Below are positions 17,253 through 25,362 of a stretch of 35,849 bases of DNA, one piece after another (position 1 is the first letter of the stretch; each line of letters begins with the position of its first letter). The DNA comes from Granulicatella balaenopterae. GTDB lineage: Bacteria; Bacillota; Bacilli; Lactobacillales; Aerococcaceae. The notes beneath the pieces are model-generated. The model was not told the DNA's origin. It did not search any database and worked only from the letters and a program-made list of their open reading frames with translations. The stretch lies in NCBI RefSeq assembly GCF_900111135.1, contig NZ_FOGF01000022.1, positions 1-35,849 of the forward strand, given 5' to 3'. The translations under genes were made by a program, and so were the position numbers.

Positions 17253-19172
17253 ATGAAGTTATTAACAGAATATCAATCACGTGTCTCTTCTAATGAATTT
17301 ATAAATAAGATCAATAAAAGTTCAAGTAATTATTTACTTGGACTTTTTGATAGATGTGGTTATTTGTTGGAAGATAATATTGTATTTACGGATGCGTTGG
17401 ATATGGAAGCTTGTGATACGAGTTATTCTTTGTCTCGTTATAAATGGAAATCAAGTCCCAATAATGATGATGAATGGATTTTTATGTTAAGTAGGCAAGG
17501 ATTTTTAGTGGATTTAGCTATTGCGTATCATTTGACGGCGGATGAACGATATCTAGCGAAGTGGAAGGAATTAATTTTTTCTTTTATTAAACAAGAGGGA
17601 ACGGCATCTGATTTGAATCAATTGTGTTGGAGACCGTTAGATAGTGGTTTACGTTTATCTAATTGGATAAAAAGTTTAGTGTATTTACCGCAAGATGGAT
17701 TTAGTGAAGCTGAATGGCTGGCGTTACAAGAAGCGATTTCCTATCATCTTTATTATCAAAGGGAGACTTTTGTTAGTAAGTATTTATTGAGTAATTGGGG
17801 TGTATTAGCTCTTTGTGGTGTGGCGATGTATCAGATTTTGGCAGATGATGTTTGTGAGGATGATGTATTATGGCAGATATTAAGTGACCAGTGGGAATTG
17901 CAGTTTACAAATCAGGGTACTCATTGGGAGCAAAGTCCGATGTATCAGCATGAAGTTATGATGCAGTTTGCTAATGTGTTGCAATGTGCGGAAGTATTAA
18001 ATCAACCATTACCATTTGATTTGCGTAAGAAATTAACGCTTGCTTCTACTTCTTCATATTATCAAGTGGATCAAGATGATTGCTTATTAGCATTAAATGA
18101 TAGTGACGCGGTGGATTGCAGCTATATTTATGATTTTTATCGTGGGTTAGGTCTATTGCAAGATAAAAAGAATGAGGATTGGAATCAATCAGCAATCTTA
18201 ATTGGGGAGTACTATTTTAATCGTACTAAAAAAGAAGAGATTATTAGCTATTCGACACTATTTTGTGATCAAAAGGCTGGTTTAGCAGTTCTTAAGAATG
18301 AAAAATGGTACCTCACTTGCTTTAATGGTTTACACGGTAGTTCGCATGGGCAAGCTTCTGCTGGGAGTATCACACTAAATTATAAAGGGCAAAATGTCTT
18401 GATAGATTCGGGTAGGTATTCTTATATGGAATGTGTTGAGCGTATGAGATTGAATAGTGAAGAAGCGCATAATGTCCCTAGTCTAAAGGAACAACCTGGA
18501 ACGATTATTAGTGGCTCATGGTCGTATCAACAATTAACCAATCCCGTAGCAATGATGGTTAAAAGCTTTGAAGAAGGTTACTTTATAGAGACGAGTTGGC
18601 AAACAAAGCAGCACGATACCAAAGAGATGGCTCTTGTAACAAGAAGAATATTACTATTTGAGGACTTTGAGATGTTGCTTGTGATGGATAGTTGTGAAAG
18701 TAGTAGAAAAGATGAGCTTAGAAATTATTTTCATGTAGATTCTGACTTCAGACTTGAACAATTAGATAGTCAGTTTATACAGGCCAATTCAAATAGTCAG
18801 CAAGTAGGATTTTGGAATTTGAGCCCAGTTACTATACAAGAAGCCATTCATTCACCGGTCTATAATCAATTAGCTAAGCATCCAGTGATAATGAGTAGTA
18901 CAGCAAGTGGGGATTCTTTACTGAATGTAATGGTAGTAAGTATGAATCAAGCAGTCACTATTGAAGAGGTAATGGTGAAGCAGAATAATGAAGAAAATCC
19001 ATTTCACGACTGTTTTGGTATTCGGTGTATACAGGACAATTCCTGTAAAGAAGTATATCTTACTGTTAGAGATATTATTAGTAAAGATAAATTATTAGTG
19101 ACAGAAGATGAAAAATATTTTTATGGTAGATTAGTAGTTTTTAATGATGGACAAATGTTGAGGATTCAATAA
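17253..19172 (+). CDS. heparinase II/III family lyase, probably oligohyaluronate/oligochondroitin lyase
   Basis: The 639-aa protein (ATG 17253; GTG 17247 also possible, AAAAGGG upstream) has an N-terminal alpha/alpha toroid (to about residue 330) with SNWGVLALCG and TNQGTHWEQSPMYQHEV, and a C-terminal beta-sandwich starting with HGSSHGQASAGSITLNYKG, the heparinase II/III signature. It has no signal peptide, so it likely acts inside the cell on short oligosaccharides. Comparable proteins lie next to mannose-type PTS genes in hyaluronan loci of streptococci. Exact specificity (hyaluronan, chondroitin or heparin) cannot be read from the sequence. Confidence 0.88.
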   Translation: MKLLTEYQSRVSSNEFINKINKSSSNYLLGLFDRCGYLLEDNIVFTDALDMEACDTSYSLSRYKWKSSPNNDDEWIFMLSRQGFLVDLAIAYHLTADERYLAKWKELIFSFIKQEGTASDLNQLCWRPLDSGLRLSNWIKSLVYLPQDGFSEAEWLALQEAISYHLYYQRETFVSKYLLSNWGVLALCGVAMYQILADDVCEDDVLWQILSDQWELQFTNQGTHWEQSPMYQHEVMMQFANVLQCAEVLNQPLPFDLRKKLTLASTSSYYQVDQDDCLLALNDSDAVDCSYIYDFYRGLGLLQDKKNEDWNQSAILIGEYYFNRTKKEEIISYSTLFCDQKAGLAVLKNEKWYLTCFNGLHGSSHGQASAGSITLNYKGQNVLIDSGRYSYMECVERMRLNSEEAHNVPSLKEQPGTIISGSWSYQQLTNPVAMMVKSFEEGYFIETSWQTKQHDTKEMALVTRRILLFEDFEMLLVMDSCESSRKDELRNYFHVDSDFRLEQLDSQFIQANSNSQQVGFWNLSPVTIQEAIHSPVYNQLAKHPVIMSSTASGDSLLNVMVVSMNQAVTIEEVMVKQNNEENPFHDCFGIRCIQDNSCKEVYLTVRDIISKDKLLVTEDEKYFYGRLVVFNDGQMLRIQ

Positions 19173-19184
19173 AGGAGGCAAATC

Positions 19185-22100
19185 ATGAAAAATGCAAAGA
19201 AAGTAACAATTGGTATGGCTTGTTGTTTAGGAATAGGGTTAGGTACGACTACTGTATTGGCAGAAACTACCACTCTTAATGGTATCGTCACTGTAGCACC
19301 AGAACAAAATGCAGTGTTGAACGGGGACTTTAGTCAAATATCAGCTCAATTAGCGAATGGTTGGAGTAATCAATCAGCAGAAAATTGGAAAGTTTGGATT
19401 GCAAAAGGTAGTCATAATCCGATTATTGAAATTACAAAGAATCATGAATTAAAAATGAGTGGAACTGAATCATTTAGAGCAGCAGTAACGCAAGAAATTA
19501 AAAATATTGACACAGATAAAGAATATTTATTATCTTATCGTGTAAAAACAGAAGACCTACATTCAAAAGGTGTGCATGTTCGTTTACAATTTAAAGATGC
19601 AGCCAATAAATCGATTGAACCACATACAGTAACCAAACCAATCATTGATAATTCTGATTGGCAAGAAGTGACAGAAGTGGTCAAACCTCCAAAAGATACC
19701 GCTAAAATTTTATTAGAAATCTTTTTTGAACAAGGAACAGGTACAGCTTATATTGATGATGTATCGTTTACTGAGCAAGTTCAAGTAGCGACTGATAGCC
19801 AATGGGATGATATTACTGAATTACCATTACCACTAGATAAAGTATTTATTCCACAAGTTGCAGGGGATCAATTAAGTGTAGCAAATGATGAGATTGTTAT
19901 GATTAAGGATAATATGATTTTCCCTAAAAAGGCAGGTAAAGTAATGTTAACAGTTACCAATCCTGACTTAGGTTATACAAAAGAAATTCCTGTAGTTGTA
20001 AGTGAAGCAACACAAGATTATTTCGACGAGATGCGTCAACAATGGTCAGATTCATTAGTGGGAAATCATTTTTATAATGAAAAAAATCCACAAATGCAAC
20101 AAATGCAAGCTGAAATCGATCAAGATACTAAGGAGTATTTAGCGTCATTGAATCGTGCTGCAGACCGTACATATTTATGGGATGATTTACAATTTGGAAC
20201 CAAAAAATCATCATCTATTACCAAATCATATCGTCGTATTCAACGTATTGCTCAAGCCGTAACAAATGAACAATCAGCATACTATATGAATAGCGATGCG
20301 ATAAAAGAGATTAGATCAATGATGGCTTGGATGAATGAGCATATCTACAATGAAACAAAATCAATCGATGGTAACTGGTGGGATTATGAAATTGGTTCCC
20401 CAAGAGCATTAGACAATACATTAGTCTTAATGTATCCATATTTTTCAGCAGAAGAAATTACAAATTATACCAAACCAATTGCAAAATTTGTTCCTGATGC
20501 AACAATGATGATGATGTTAGTTAATCCAAAACGCGCTATCGGTGGTAATCAAATTGATATTGGTAAAGTAAAATTAATTTCAAATGTTTTAGTAAAAAAT
20601 GAAGCAGAAGTGAATAAAGCGATTGATGCTATTGGTTCTGTGTTAACGTATAGTAATGGAATTGAAGGCTTTTTCCCTGATGGATCTTATATCGACCATA
20701 CTAATGTGGCTTATACAGGAGCTTATGGAAATGTTTTAATTGATGGATTTTCTCAATTATTACCAACAATTCAAAAGAGTGAGCACAAGATTCCAACTAA
20801 TTTATTAAATATTGCGCAAGGTTGGATTGAAAAATCATTTTTACCATTGATTTATAAAGGTGAATTAATGGATATGTCTCGTGGACGTTCTATTAGTCGT
20901 GAAAAATCAGAAGACCATGTGGCAGCAGTTGAAGTCTTAAGAGGAGCTGCTAGAATTGCTCAATGTTTTGACGATAGTACTCGTATGAAGTTAGATGGTA
21001 TGATTAAAGGAATTTTACAGGATGATACTTATTATTCGGTTTACAATAATTTGAAATCATATTCTGATATTGCTTTATTTGAAGATTTATTAGCGGATGA
21101 TTCTATCCAAGCGACTCACCGTGATTCATATATCGCTTTATTCAATAAGATGAATAAGATTGCTATTTATAATCAAGAAAAAGATATTGCATTTGGCATT
21201 AGTATGCATTCTAATCATATTTTAAATTATGAATATATGAATAAAGAAAATGCGCATGGCTGGCATATGGCAGATGGGATGGTATATCTATATAATAATG
21301 ACTTAGCACAATATAGTGATGGGTATTGGCCAACAATTAATGCCAAACGCTTACCAGGCACAACAGTTGTGGCAGAAGACTTAGAAAGTGGTGGTGCAAC
21401 ATCAACTGTTTCACCAAATGAATTTGTCGGTGGTACACAATTAGACAATCAATACGCAACAGTAGCAATGGACTTTACTAACTGGAATCAAAAATTATCA
21501 CTTCATAAAGCATGGATTCTATTAGGTGACAAATTAGTCTGTCTAGGTTCAAATATTGTTGATACAGCCAATGAACATGCAGAAACCATCATAGAAAACC
21601 GTAAAGTCACTAATCAAGATGCGACTTTATATATTAATGAAACAAAAGCAACAGATGGTCTTCACGAAAAAGCAGAGACAGCTTTTGTAGAATTTAGCGA
21701 TCATGCAAAAAATATTGGTTATCAATTCTTACAACCAACAGCTCTTCATACTATCAAAGAAACAAGAACCGCTAGTTGGAAAGAGATTAATGCTAATCAA
21801 TCAGATACACCAGTTACGAATGAATTTATCACATTATGGCAAGAACACCAAGCTAATGTGCCGGATACATACGCTTATGTTATCTATCCAAAACGTACAC
21901 AAGAAGAATTCGCTAAAGAAATGAAGGACAATCCAATTGAATTAGTTGCCAATACAAATGATCTTCAAATGGTTTTAGATAAATCTGAAAACATTTGGGG
22001 TGTTGTGAAGTATACAGATGAAGCGACAAAAGTAGGTGATGATATAACACTAACGGCAAAAGGTGTCTATGTGATTAAAGAAGATAAGCTTAAAAATTGT

Positions 22101-23405
22101 TATCAACTATCTTATTACAACCCAGAAAATCCTTCTGAAGTAGAACTGTCAACAATTGCAACAACACCAACAGCATCAACTACAGAAATTATTAAAGCTT
22201 ATACAGAAGATGCACCATATATGGTCTTTTCAATTAGTAAAGAAGACAAAGCAAAAGCCGAACATGAGGCAAAAGTCACAGAAGCTGTAAAAGAAGTTAA
22301 AACTCTAACAACTCTAACAGCCGATGAGCAACAAGTATTTATCGACGAACTACAAAAAGCAACTGTCGGTTCGGACTTAAATGTAATCGTTCAAAAAGCA
22401 AAAGACTTAGCAGCAGAAAAAGAAGCAAAAGCCGAACATGAGGCAAAAGTTCAAGCAGCTAAGAAACAAATCGAAGCAATGACAGGTTTAACAGATGCTG
22501 AAAAAACAAACTTTAACAAACAATTGGATAATACAAAAGTTGGTGACAACTTAACTCCAATCATTGAAGAAGCACAAAAATTATCATCTCAACATATTGC
22601 CGAACAAAAACCAAGCAAACAAAGAGGTTGGATTAAAGAAAATGGTTTTTGGACTTACTATAAAAAAGATGGCCAAAAAGCAATTGGCTGGCTACCAGAA
22701 GGCAAGAATTGGTATTTCTTTAATGAAAAAGCCGAAATGCAAACTGGTTGGCTAAAAGATGGTAACAATTGGTACTATCTAAAAGACAATGGTCAAATGG
22801 CACGTGGTTGGGAAGTAATCAATGGCACATACTATCTATTCAAAGACTGGGGCGGTATGGCTCAAGGCGAATGGATGCCAGTTGGTGAAGATTGGTTCTA
22901 CATCCATTCAGATGGAACCTATGCCCATGACGAGTGGGTCGGATCCTTCTACTTAAAACAATATGGACACATGGCTCATAATGAATGGATCTATGATAAT
23001 CATTACCAAAGTTGGTTCTATATCAATGAAGATGGTACTTATGCCCATGATACATGGAATGGTGCTTATTACTTAAAACAATGGGGTCACATGGCTCATA
23101 ATGAATGGATCTATGATAATCATTACCAAAGCTGGTTCTTTATTAATGAAGATGGCAGCTATGCTCAAAATCAATGGGTAGGTGCATACTACTTAAAAGA
23201 TTGGGGATACATGGCTCATAATGAATGGATTTATGATAAGAACTATGCAAATTGGTTTAAAGTCGATGCAAATGGATATTATTTACACGATACTTGGGTA
23301 GGAGATTACTACCTAAAAACAAATGGAGAAATGGCTAAAGATGAATGGGTTTATAGCGGACATCATTGGTATCATTTTGCCAAAAATGGACAATACATTA
23401 AATAA
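19185..23405 (+). CDS. hylA-like: secreted PL8 polysaccharide lyase (hyaluronate/chondroitin lyase-like) with repeat-based surface anchor
   Basis: This 1406-aa protein cuts glycosaminoglycan outside the cell by beta-elimination. A signal peptide (1-26, ending VLA) is followed by a carbohydrate-binding-like jelly roll (~32-200), an Ig-like linker (~212-280), the alpha/alpha catalytic domain (~285-690) and a beta-sandwich (to ~1010). The catalytic triad is N455, H505 and Y514; its spacing (50 and 9) equals N349, H399 and Y408 of the pneumococcal enzyme, and W398-W399 may be the aromatic patch. Two 58-residue helical repeats start with KAEHEAKV (near 1024 and 1082). About 260 residues of GW-W-Y choline/glucan-binding-type repeats end the protein, the last ones near-identical 40-residue units. 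There is no LPXTG motif, so attachment must be non-covalent. Confidence 0.92.
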   Translation: MKNAKKVTIGMACCLGIGLGTTTVLAETTTLNGIVTVAPEQNAVLNGDFSQISAQLANGWSNQSAENWKVWIAKGSHNPIIEITKNHELKMSGTESFRAAVTQEIKNIDTDKEYLLSYRVKTEDLHSKGVHVRLQFKDAANKSIEPHTVTKPIIDNSDWQEVTEVVKPPKDTAKILLEIFFEQGTGTAYIDDVSFTEQVQVATDSQWDDITELPLPLDKVFIPQVAGDQLSVANDEIVMIKDNMIFPKKAGKVMLTVTNPDLGYTKEIPVVVSEATQDYFDEMRQQWSDSLVGNHFYNEKNPQMQQMQAEIDQDTKEYLASLNRAADRTYLWDDLQFGTKKSSSITKSYRRIQRIAQAVTNEQSAYYMNSDAIKEIRSMMAWMNEHIYNETKSIDGNWWDYEIGSPRALDNTLVLMYPYFSAEEITNYTKPIAKFVPDATMMMMLVNPKRAIGGNQIDIGKVKLISNVLVKNEAEVNKAIDAIGSVLTYSNGIEGFFPDGSYIDHTNVAYTGAYGNVLIDGFSQLLPTIQKSEHKIPTNLLNIAQGWIEKSFLPLIYKGELMDMSRGRSISREKSEDHVAAVEVLRGAARIAQCFDDSTRMKLDGMIKGILQDDTYYSVYNNLKSYSDIALFEDLLADDSIQATHRDSYIALFNKMNKIAIYNQEKDIAFGISMHSNHILNYEYMNKENAHGWHMADGMVYLYNNDLAQYSDGYWPTINAKRLPGTTVVAEDLESGGATSTVSPNEFVGGTQLDNQYATVAMDFTNWNQKLSLHKAWILLGDKLVCLGSNIVDTANEHAETIIENRKVTNQDATLYINETKATDGLHEKAETAFVEFSDHAKNIGYQFLQPTALHTIKETRTASWKEINANQSDTPVTNEFITLWQEHQANVPDTYAYVIYPKRTQEEFAKEMKDNPIELVANTNDLQMVLDKSENIWGVVKYTDEATKVGDDITLTAKGVYVIKEDKLKNCYQLSYYNPENPSEVELSTIATTPTASTTEIIKAYTEDAPYMVFSISKEDKAKAEHEAKVTEAVKEVKTLTTLTADEQQVFIDELQKATVGSDLNVIVQKAKDLAAEKEAKAEHEAKVQAAKKQIEAMTGLTDAEKTNFNKQLDNTKVGDNLTPIIEEAQKLSSQHIAEQKPSKQRGWIKENGFWTYYKKDGQKAIGWLPEGKNWYFFNEKAEMQTGWLKDGNNWYYLKDNGQMARGWEVINGTYYLFKDWGGMAQGEWMPVGEDWFYIHSDGTYAHDEWVGSFYLKQYGHMAHNEWIYDNHYQSWFYINEDGTYAHDTWNGAYYLKQWGHMAHNEWIYDNHYQSWFFINEDGSYAQNQWVGAYYLKDWGYMAHNEWIYDKNYANWFKVDANGYYLHDTWVGDYYLKTNGEMAKDEWVYSGHHWYHFAKNGQYIK
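22954..23313 (+). repeat. 120-bp tandem repeats inside the lyase gene
   Basis: Three head-to-tail units of 120 bp (40 codons) start near 22954, 23074 and 23194; the first two are near-identical at DNA level (sharing ATGGCTCATAATGAATGGAT), the third more diverged. Degenerate units lie on both sides. The DNA similarity suggests recent duplication and possible copy-number variation. Confidence 0.85.
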
Positions 23406-23420
23406 AAGGATGGTAGAAGA

Positions 23421-23861
23421 ATGATTGGATTAGTATTAACAGGACATGGAGAATTTGCTCCAGGATTAGCACAAGCGTTAAAAATGATCGCAGGAAAGCA
23501 AGAAGCTTTTAAAATTGTAGCCTTTAAAGAAGATGAACCTTTAGAAACATTAGAAGGAAATATGAAAACAGCGATTGCTGAATTAGAACAAGAAGTAGAA
23601 GAAATCATTGTCTGTGCAGACTTATTAGGTGGTAGCCCATTTAAAGCTGCAATGGTAGCAACAGTTGGTAAAGAAAATGTCAAAGTTGTAACAGGTGTCA
23701 ATTTAGCAATGCTAATTGAAGTGGCAATGACAAGATTATTTGTTGAATCAGTAGATCAATTAGTTGAAAAAGCTATCACAACAGGCCAAACAGCGATTCA
23801 AACAATGTCTTTAAATGCTTCAAAACGTGAAGAAGAAGTAGAAGATGAAGATGGAATCTAA
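23421..23861 (+). CDS. PTS IIA component, mannose family
   Basis: This 146-aa phosphocarrier takes phosphate from HPr and gives it to IIB. The active histidine is H9 in LVLTGHGEFAPG, and CADLLGGSPFKAA (residues ~54-66) is the second family signature. It follows the lyase gene by 15 bp and ends the operon; a terminator lies just after. The C-terminus carries an acidic tail (KREEEVEDEDGI). Confidence 0.94.
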   Translation: MIGLVLTGHGEFAPGLAQALKMIAGKQEAFKIVAFKEDEPLETLEGNMKTAIAELEQEVEEIIVCADLLGGSPFKAAMVATVGKENVKVVTGVNLAMLIEVAMTRLFVESVDQLVEKAITTGQTAIQTMSLNASKREEEVEDEDGI

Positions 23862-23875
23862 GTAAACTACAAAAA

Positions 23876-23907
23876 CGATGTTAGCCACCATACTAGCATC
23901 GTTTTTT
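23876..23907 (+). terminator. terminator duplicated at both ends of the locus, copy 2
   Basis: CGATGTTAG (23876-23884) pairs with CTAGCATCG (23893-23901), followed by six T. Hairpin and loop are identical to copy 1 at 8212. Confidence 0.88.
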
Positions 23908-24050
23908 GTCTAAATTATTTTAAAAAATAGTTTTTTTAGAAAATAAATCTTCAAAAATATGAAAATATCTTGAATTAGATAGCAAGCTAAGGTAACATAT
24001 AAATTGAGTAAGCGTATACAAAAACGCTAGGGAAATAGGATGGTGATATA

Positions 24051-24779
24051 ATGGATGTAAAAGATCAACAAGCAGCGCAACAATTATTGGAAGAGATTAT
24101 TGAGCCTACTAATAATTGGAAGATTATACATTATAGTTGTAAAGGTTTCGATGAGATTAGAGCTATTGCAGTCTATTCATTCAAGACAGATACAACAAAA
24201 ATTATTAAAATGATTGATTTTGCCAACGAAAAAGAGTTCTTTGATACATTTTTTGACTATATTCAAGCATGTGGTACGGATAATTATTTACATTGGAATT
24301 TGAATAGTACATTATTTGGCTTTGATGCGATTGTTGATCGATACCAAAAAATTACAAATAAGCTTGATGTTCCAGTGCATATTGTCAATGAAGAACGAAT
24401 TAATATCGCAAAATTATTAAAAAAATATTATGGAAGAGATTATTTAGTAGCTGAAGAGCCGAAGTTGAATGCGAATCGGGCGTGTTATGATTTTGGAAAT
24501 TTGAAAAAGACGGATTATGAGCGTCTGATTGAATTGAATGATGCTTTAATGACATTTAAAATTTTAAGCGATGAAAATGAAGCTCATTTATTAGCAGAAA
24601 ATACTGAAAAAGCCAATCAAAAAGTAGAGCAATCAGTTGCCAATAAAGCAGTCTTATTCAAAGAGATTTTACGTCTTGCTCAAGCCAACGAACTACAAAC
24701 GGCAAAAGCACATCAAGAGCAACCAAAGCAAAAAGGCACTAAAATCATTCAAACAATCAAAGAAAAAATTAAAAAATAA
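24051..24779 (+). CDS. hypothetical protein
   Basis: The 242-aa soluble protein (ATG 24051, GGATGGTG upstream) is not recognised. Residues 20-160 alternate strands and helices (WKIIHYSCKGF, then IRAIAVYSF, NYLHWNLNSTLFGFDAIVDRY and CYDFGNLKKTDYERLIELND), which could be a nuclease- or RNase-H-like alpha/beta fold, but I see no full catalytic set. The last ~75 residues are charged and probably a coiled coil (KANQKVEQSVANKAVLFKE), ending in a lysine-rich tail that might contact nucleic acid. It stands alone between a terminator and the toxin locus, with no operon partner. Confidence 0.7.
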   Translation: MDVKDQQAAQQLLEEIIEPTNNWKIIHYSCKGFDEIRAIAVYSFKTDTTKIIKMIDFANEKEFFDTFFDYIQACGTDNYLHWNLNSTLFGFDAIVDRYQKITNKLDVPVHIVNEERINIAKLLKKYYGRDYLVAEEPKLNANRACYDFGNLKKTDYERLIELNDALMTFKILSDENEAHLLAENTEKANQKVEQSVANKAVLFKEILRLAQANELQTAKAHQEQPKQKGTKIIQTIKEKIKK

Positions 24780-24825
24780 TAAGTCAAAGCCACTACTGAA
24801 ATCATAAAAAATAAGAAGATATTAC

Positions 24826-24855
24826 TTGAAGAATATTTTTACCATATGTTACAAT
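24826..24855 (+). promoter_or_regulatory. promoter of the antisense RNA
   Basis: TTGAAG (24826-24831), an 18-bp spacer and TACAAT (24850-24855) preceded by TGT form an extended -10 promoter. No gene follows on this strand, only the short RNA. Confidence 0.65.
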
Positions 24856-24857
24856 AA

Positions 24858-24886
24858 ATAAAAAGGGACGTGTTGACGCACGTCCT
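24858..24886 (-). terminator. terminator of the toxin mRNA
   Basis: AGGACGTG and CACGTCCC (minus strand) enclose a 6-nt loop, followed by TTTTTATTT. On the plus strand the same bases form the 5' hairpin of the antisense RNA. Confidence 0.75.
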
Positions 24887-24965
24887 CAATAGAACCCTAA
24901 TGGTGGCTACTTAATGATTTTACTTTAAACTAACCGTTCCCGGCTTAAAGGACGGTATTTTGTTC
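24862..24965 (+). ncRNA. antisense RNA, antitoxin of type I system
   Basis: The predicted transcript of about 100 nt starts after the promoter at 24826. Its 5' hairpin (24865-24885) is the complement of the toxin mRNA terminator. It ends in the hairpin ACCGTTCC (24933-24940) with GGACGGT (24950-24956) and a T-rich tail. It covers the last ~20 nt of the toxin reading frame and the whole toxin 3' untranslated region, the arrangement seen in txpA/ratA-like pairs. Confidence 0.65.
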
Positions 24966-25055
24966 TGTTTTAATTATCGCAAAGACAAGTGTTAAGATTA
25001 TAATAATGAAATCAATAAAAGAAATGTACAAGAAGAGCGCTTCATAAACAGTCAA
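24945..25055 (-). CDS. small holin-like type I toxin (36 aa)
   Basis: On the minus strand a TTG start at 25055 lies 6 nt after AGGAG (within 25061-25070) and opens a 36-aa frame that ends at TAA 24945. The peptide begins MTVYEALFLYISF, followed by one hydrophobic helix (about residues 8-28) and a short polar tail. VYEAL followed by a hydrophobic helix is typical of the putative holin-like toxin family (Hol_Tox), which act in the membrane and are held off by an antisense RNA. The mRNA would end at the hairpin AGGACGTG/CACGTCCC with a U tail (to ~24858). The short length and TTG start make it easy to miss. Confidence 0.75.
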   Translation of the reverse strand: MTVYEALFLYISFIDFIIIILTLVFAIIKTEQNTVL

Positions 25056-25190
25056 TTGCTACTCCTTTCCAGTTGCAATACTTAATTTTTATAAGCACCC
25101 CTTAAGTTTCTAGTCATTGTTTTGGGTTTTATTTATTTTAGGCGTTCATTTTATCATCTATATAGGTGATGAGATGGACGTCTTTTTAGG

Positions 25191-25240
25191 TTCAATCATT
25201 TATAGGGTTAATGAGTAACATCATTAATCCTATTTTTTAT
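25191..25240 (+). repeat. 50-bp hairpin repeat, copy 2 (diverged)
   Basis: It is related to 35061-35110 and to the reverse of 68-117 with a few differences. The hairpin stem changes on both sides (GGGTTAATGA with TCATTAATCC), keeping the pairing, and a T tract follows. Apart from this and the toxin system, the gap 24780-25362 holds only a promoter. Confidence 0.7.
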
Positions 25241-25316
25241 TGATAGTTTGTATGTTTCAGTCACTTTTTGCATATAAATATGAAAAGGTTCATCTTTTCA
25301 ATGATGGTATATACGT

Positions 25317-25341
25317 TATAATGAAGATGTAAGCGGTACCG
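25317..25341 (+). promoter_or_regulatory. promoter -10 and cre-like site of the second PTS cluster
   Basis: TATAAT (25317-25322) lacks a clear -35. TGTAAGCGGTACCG (25328-25341) directly after it resembles a catabolite-responsive element and would lie over the transcription start, suggesting CcpA repression. Confidence 0.5.
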
Positions 25342-25362
25342 AGATAGAAAGGGGAGGTGTCG

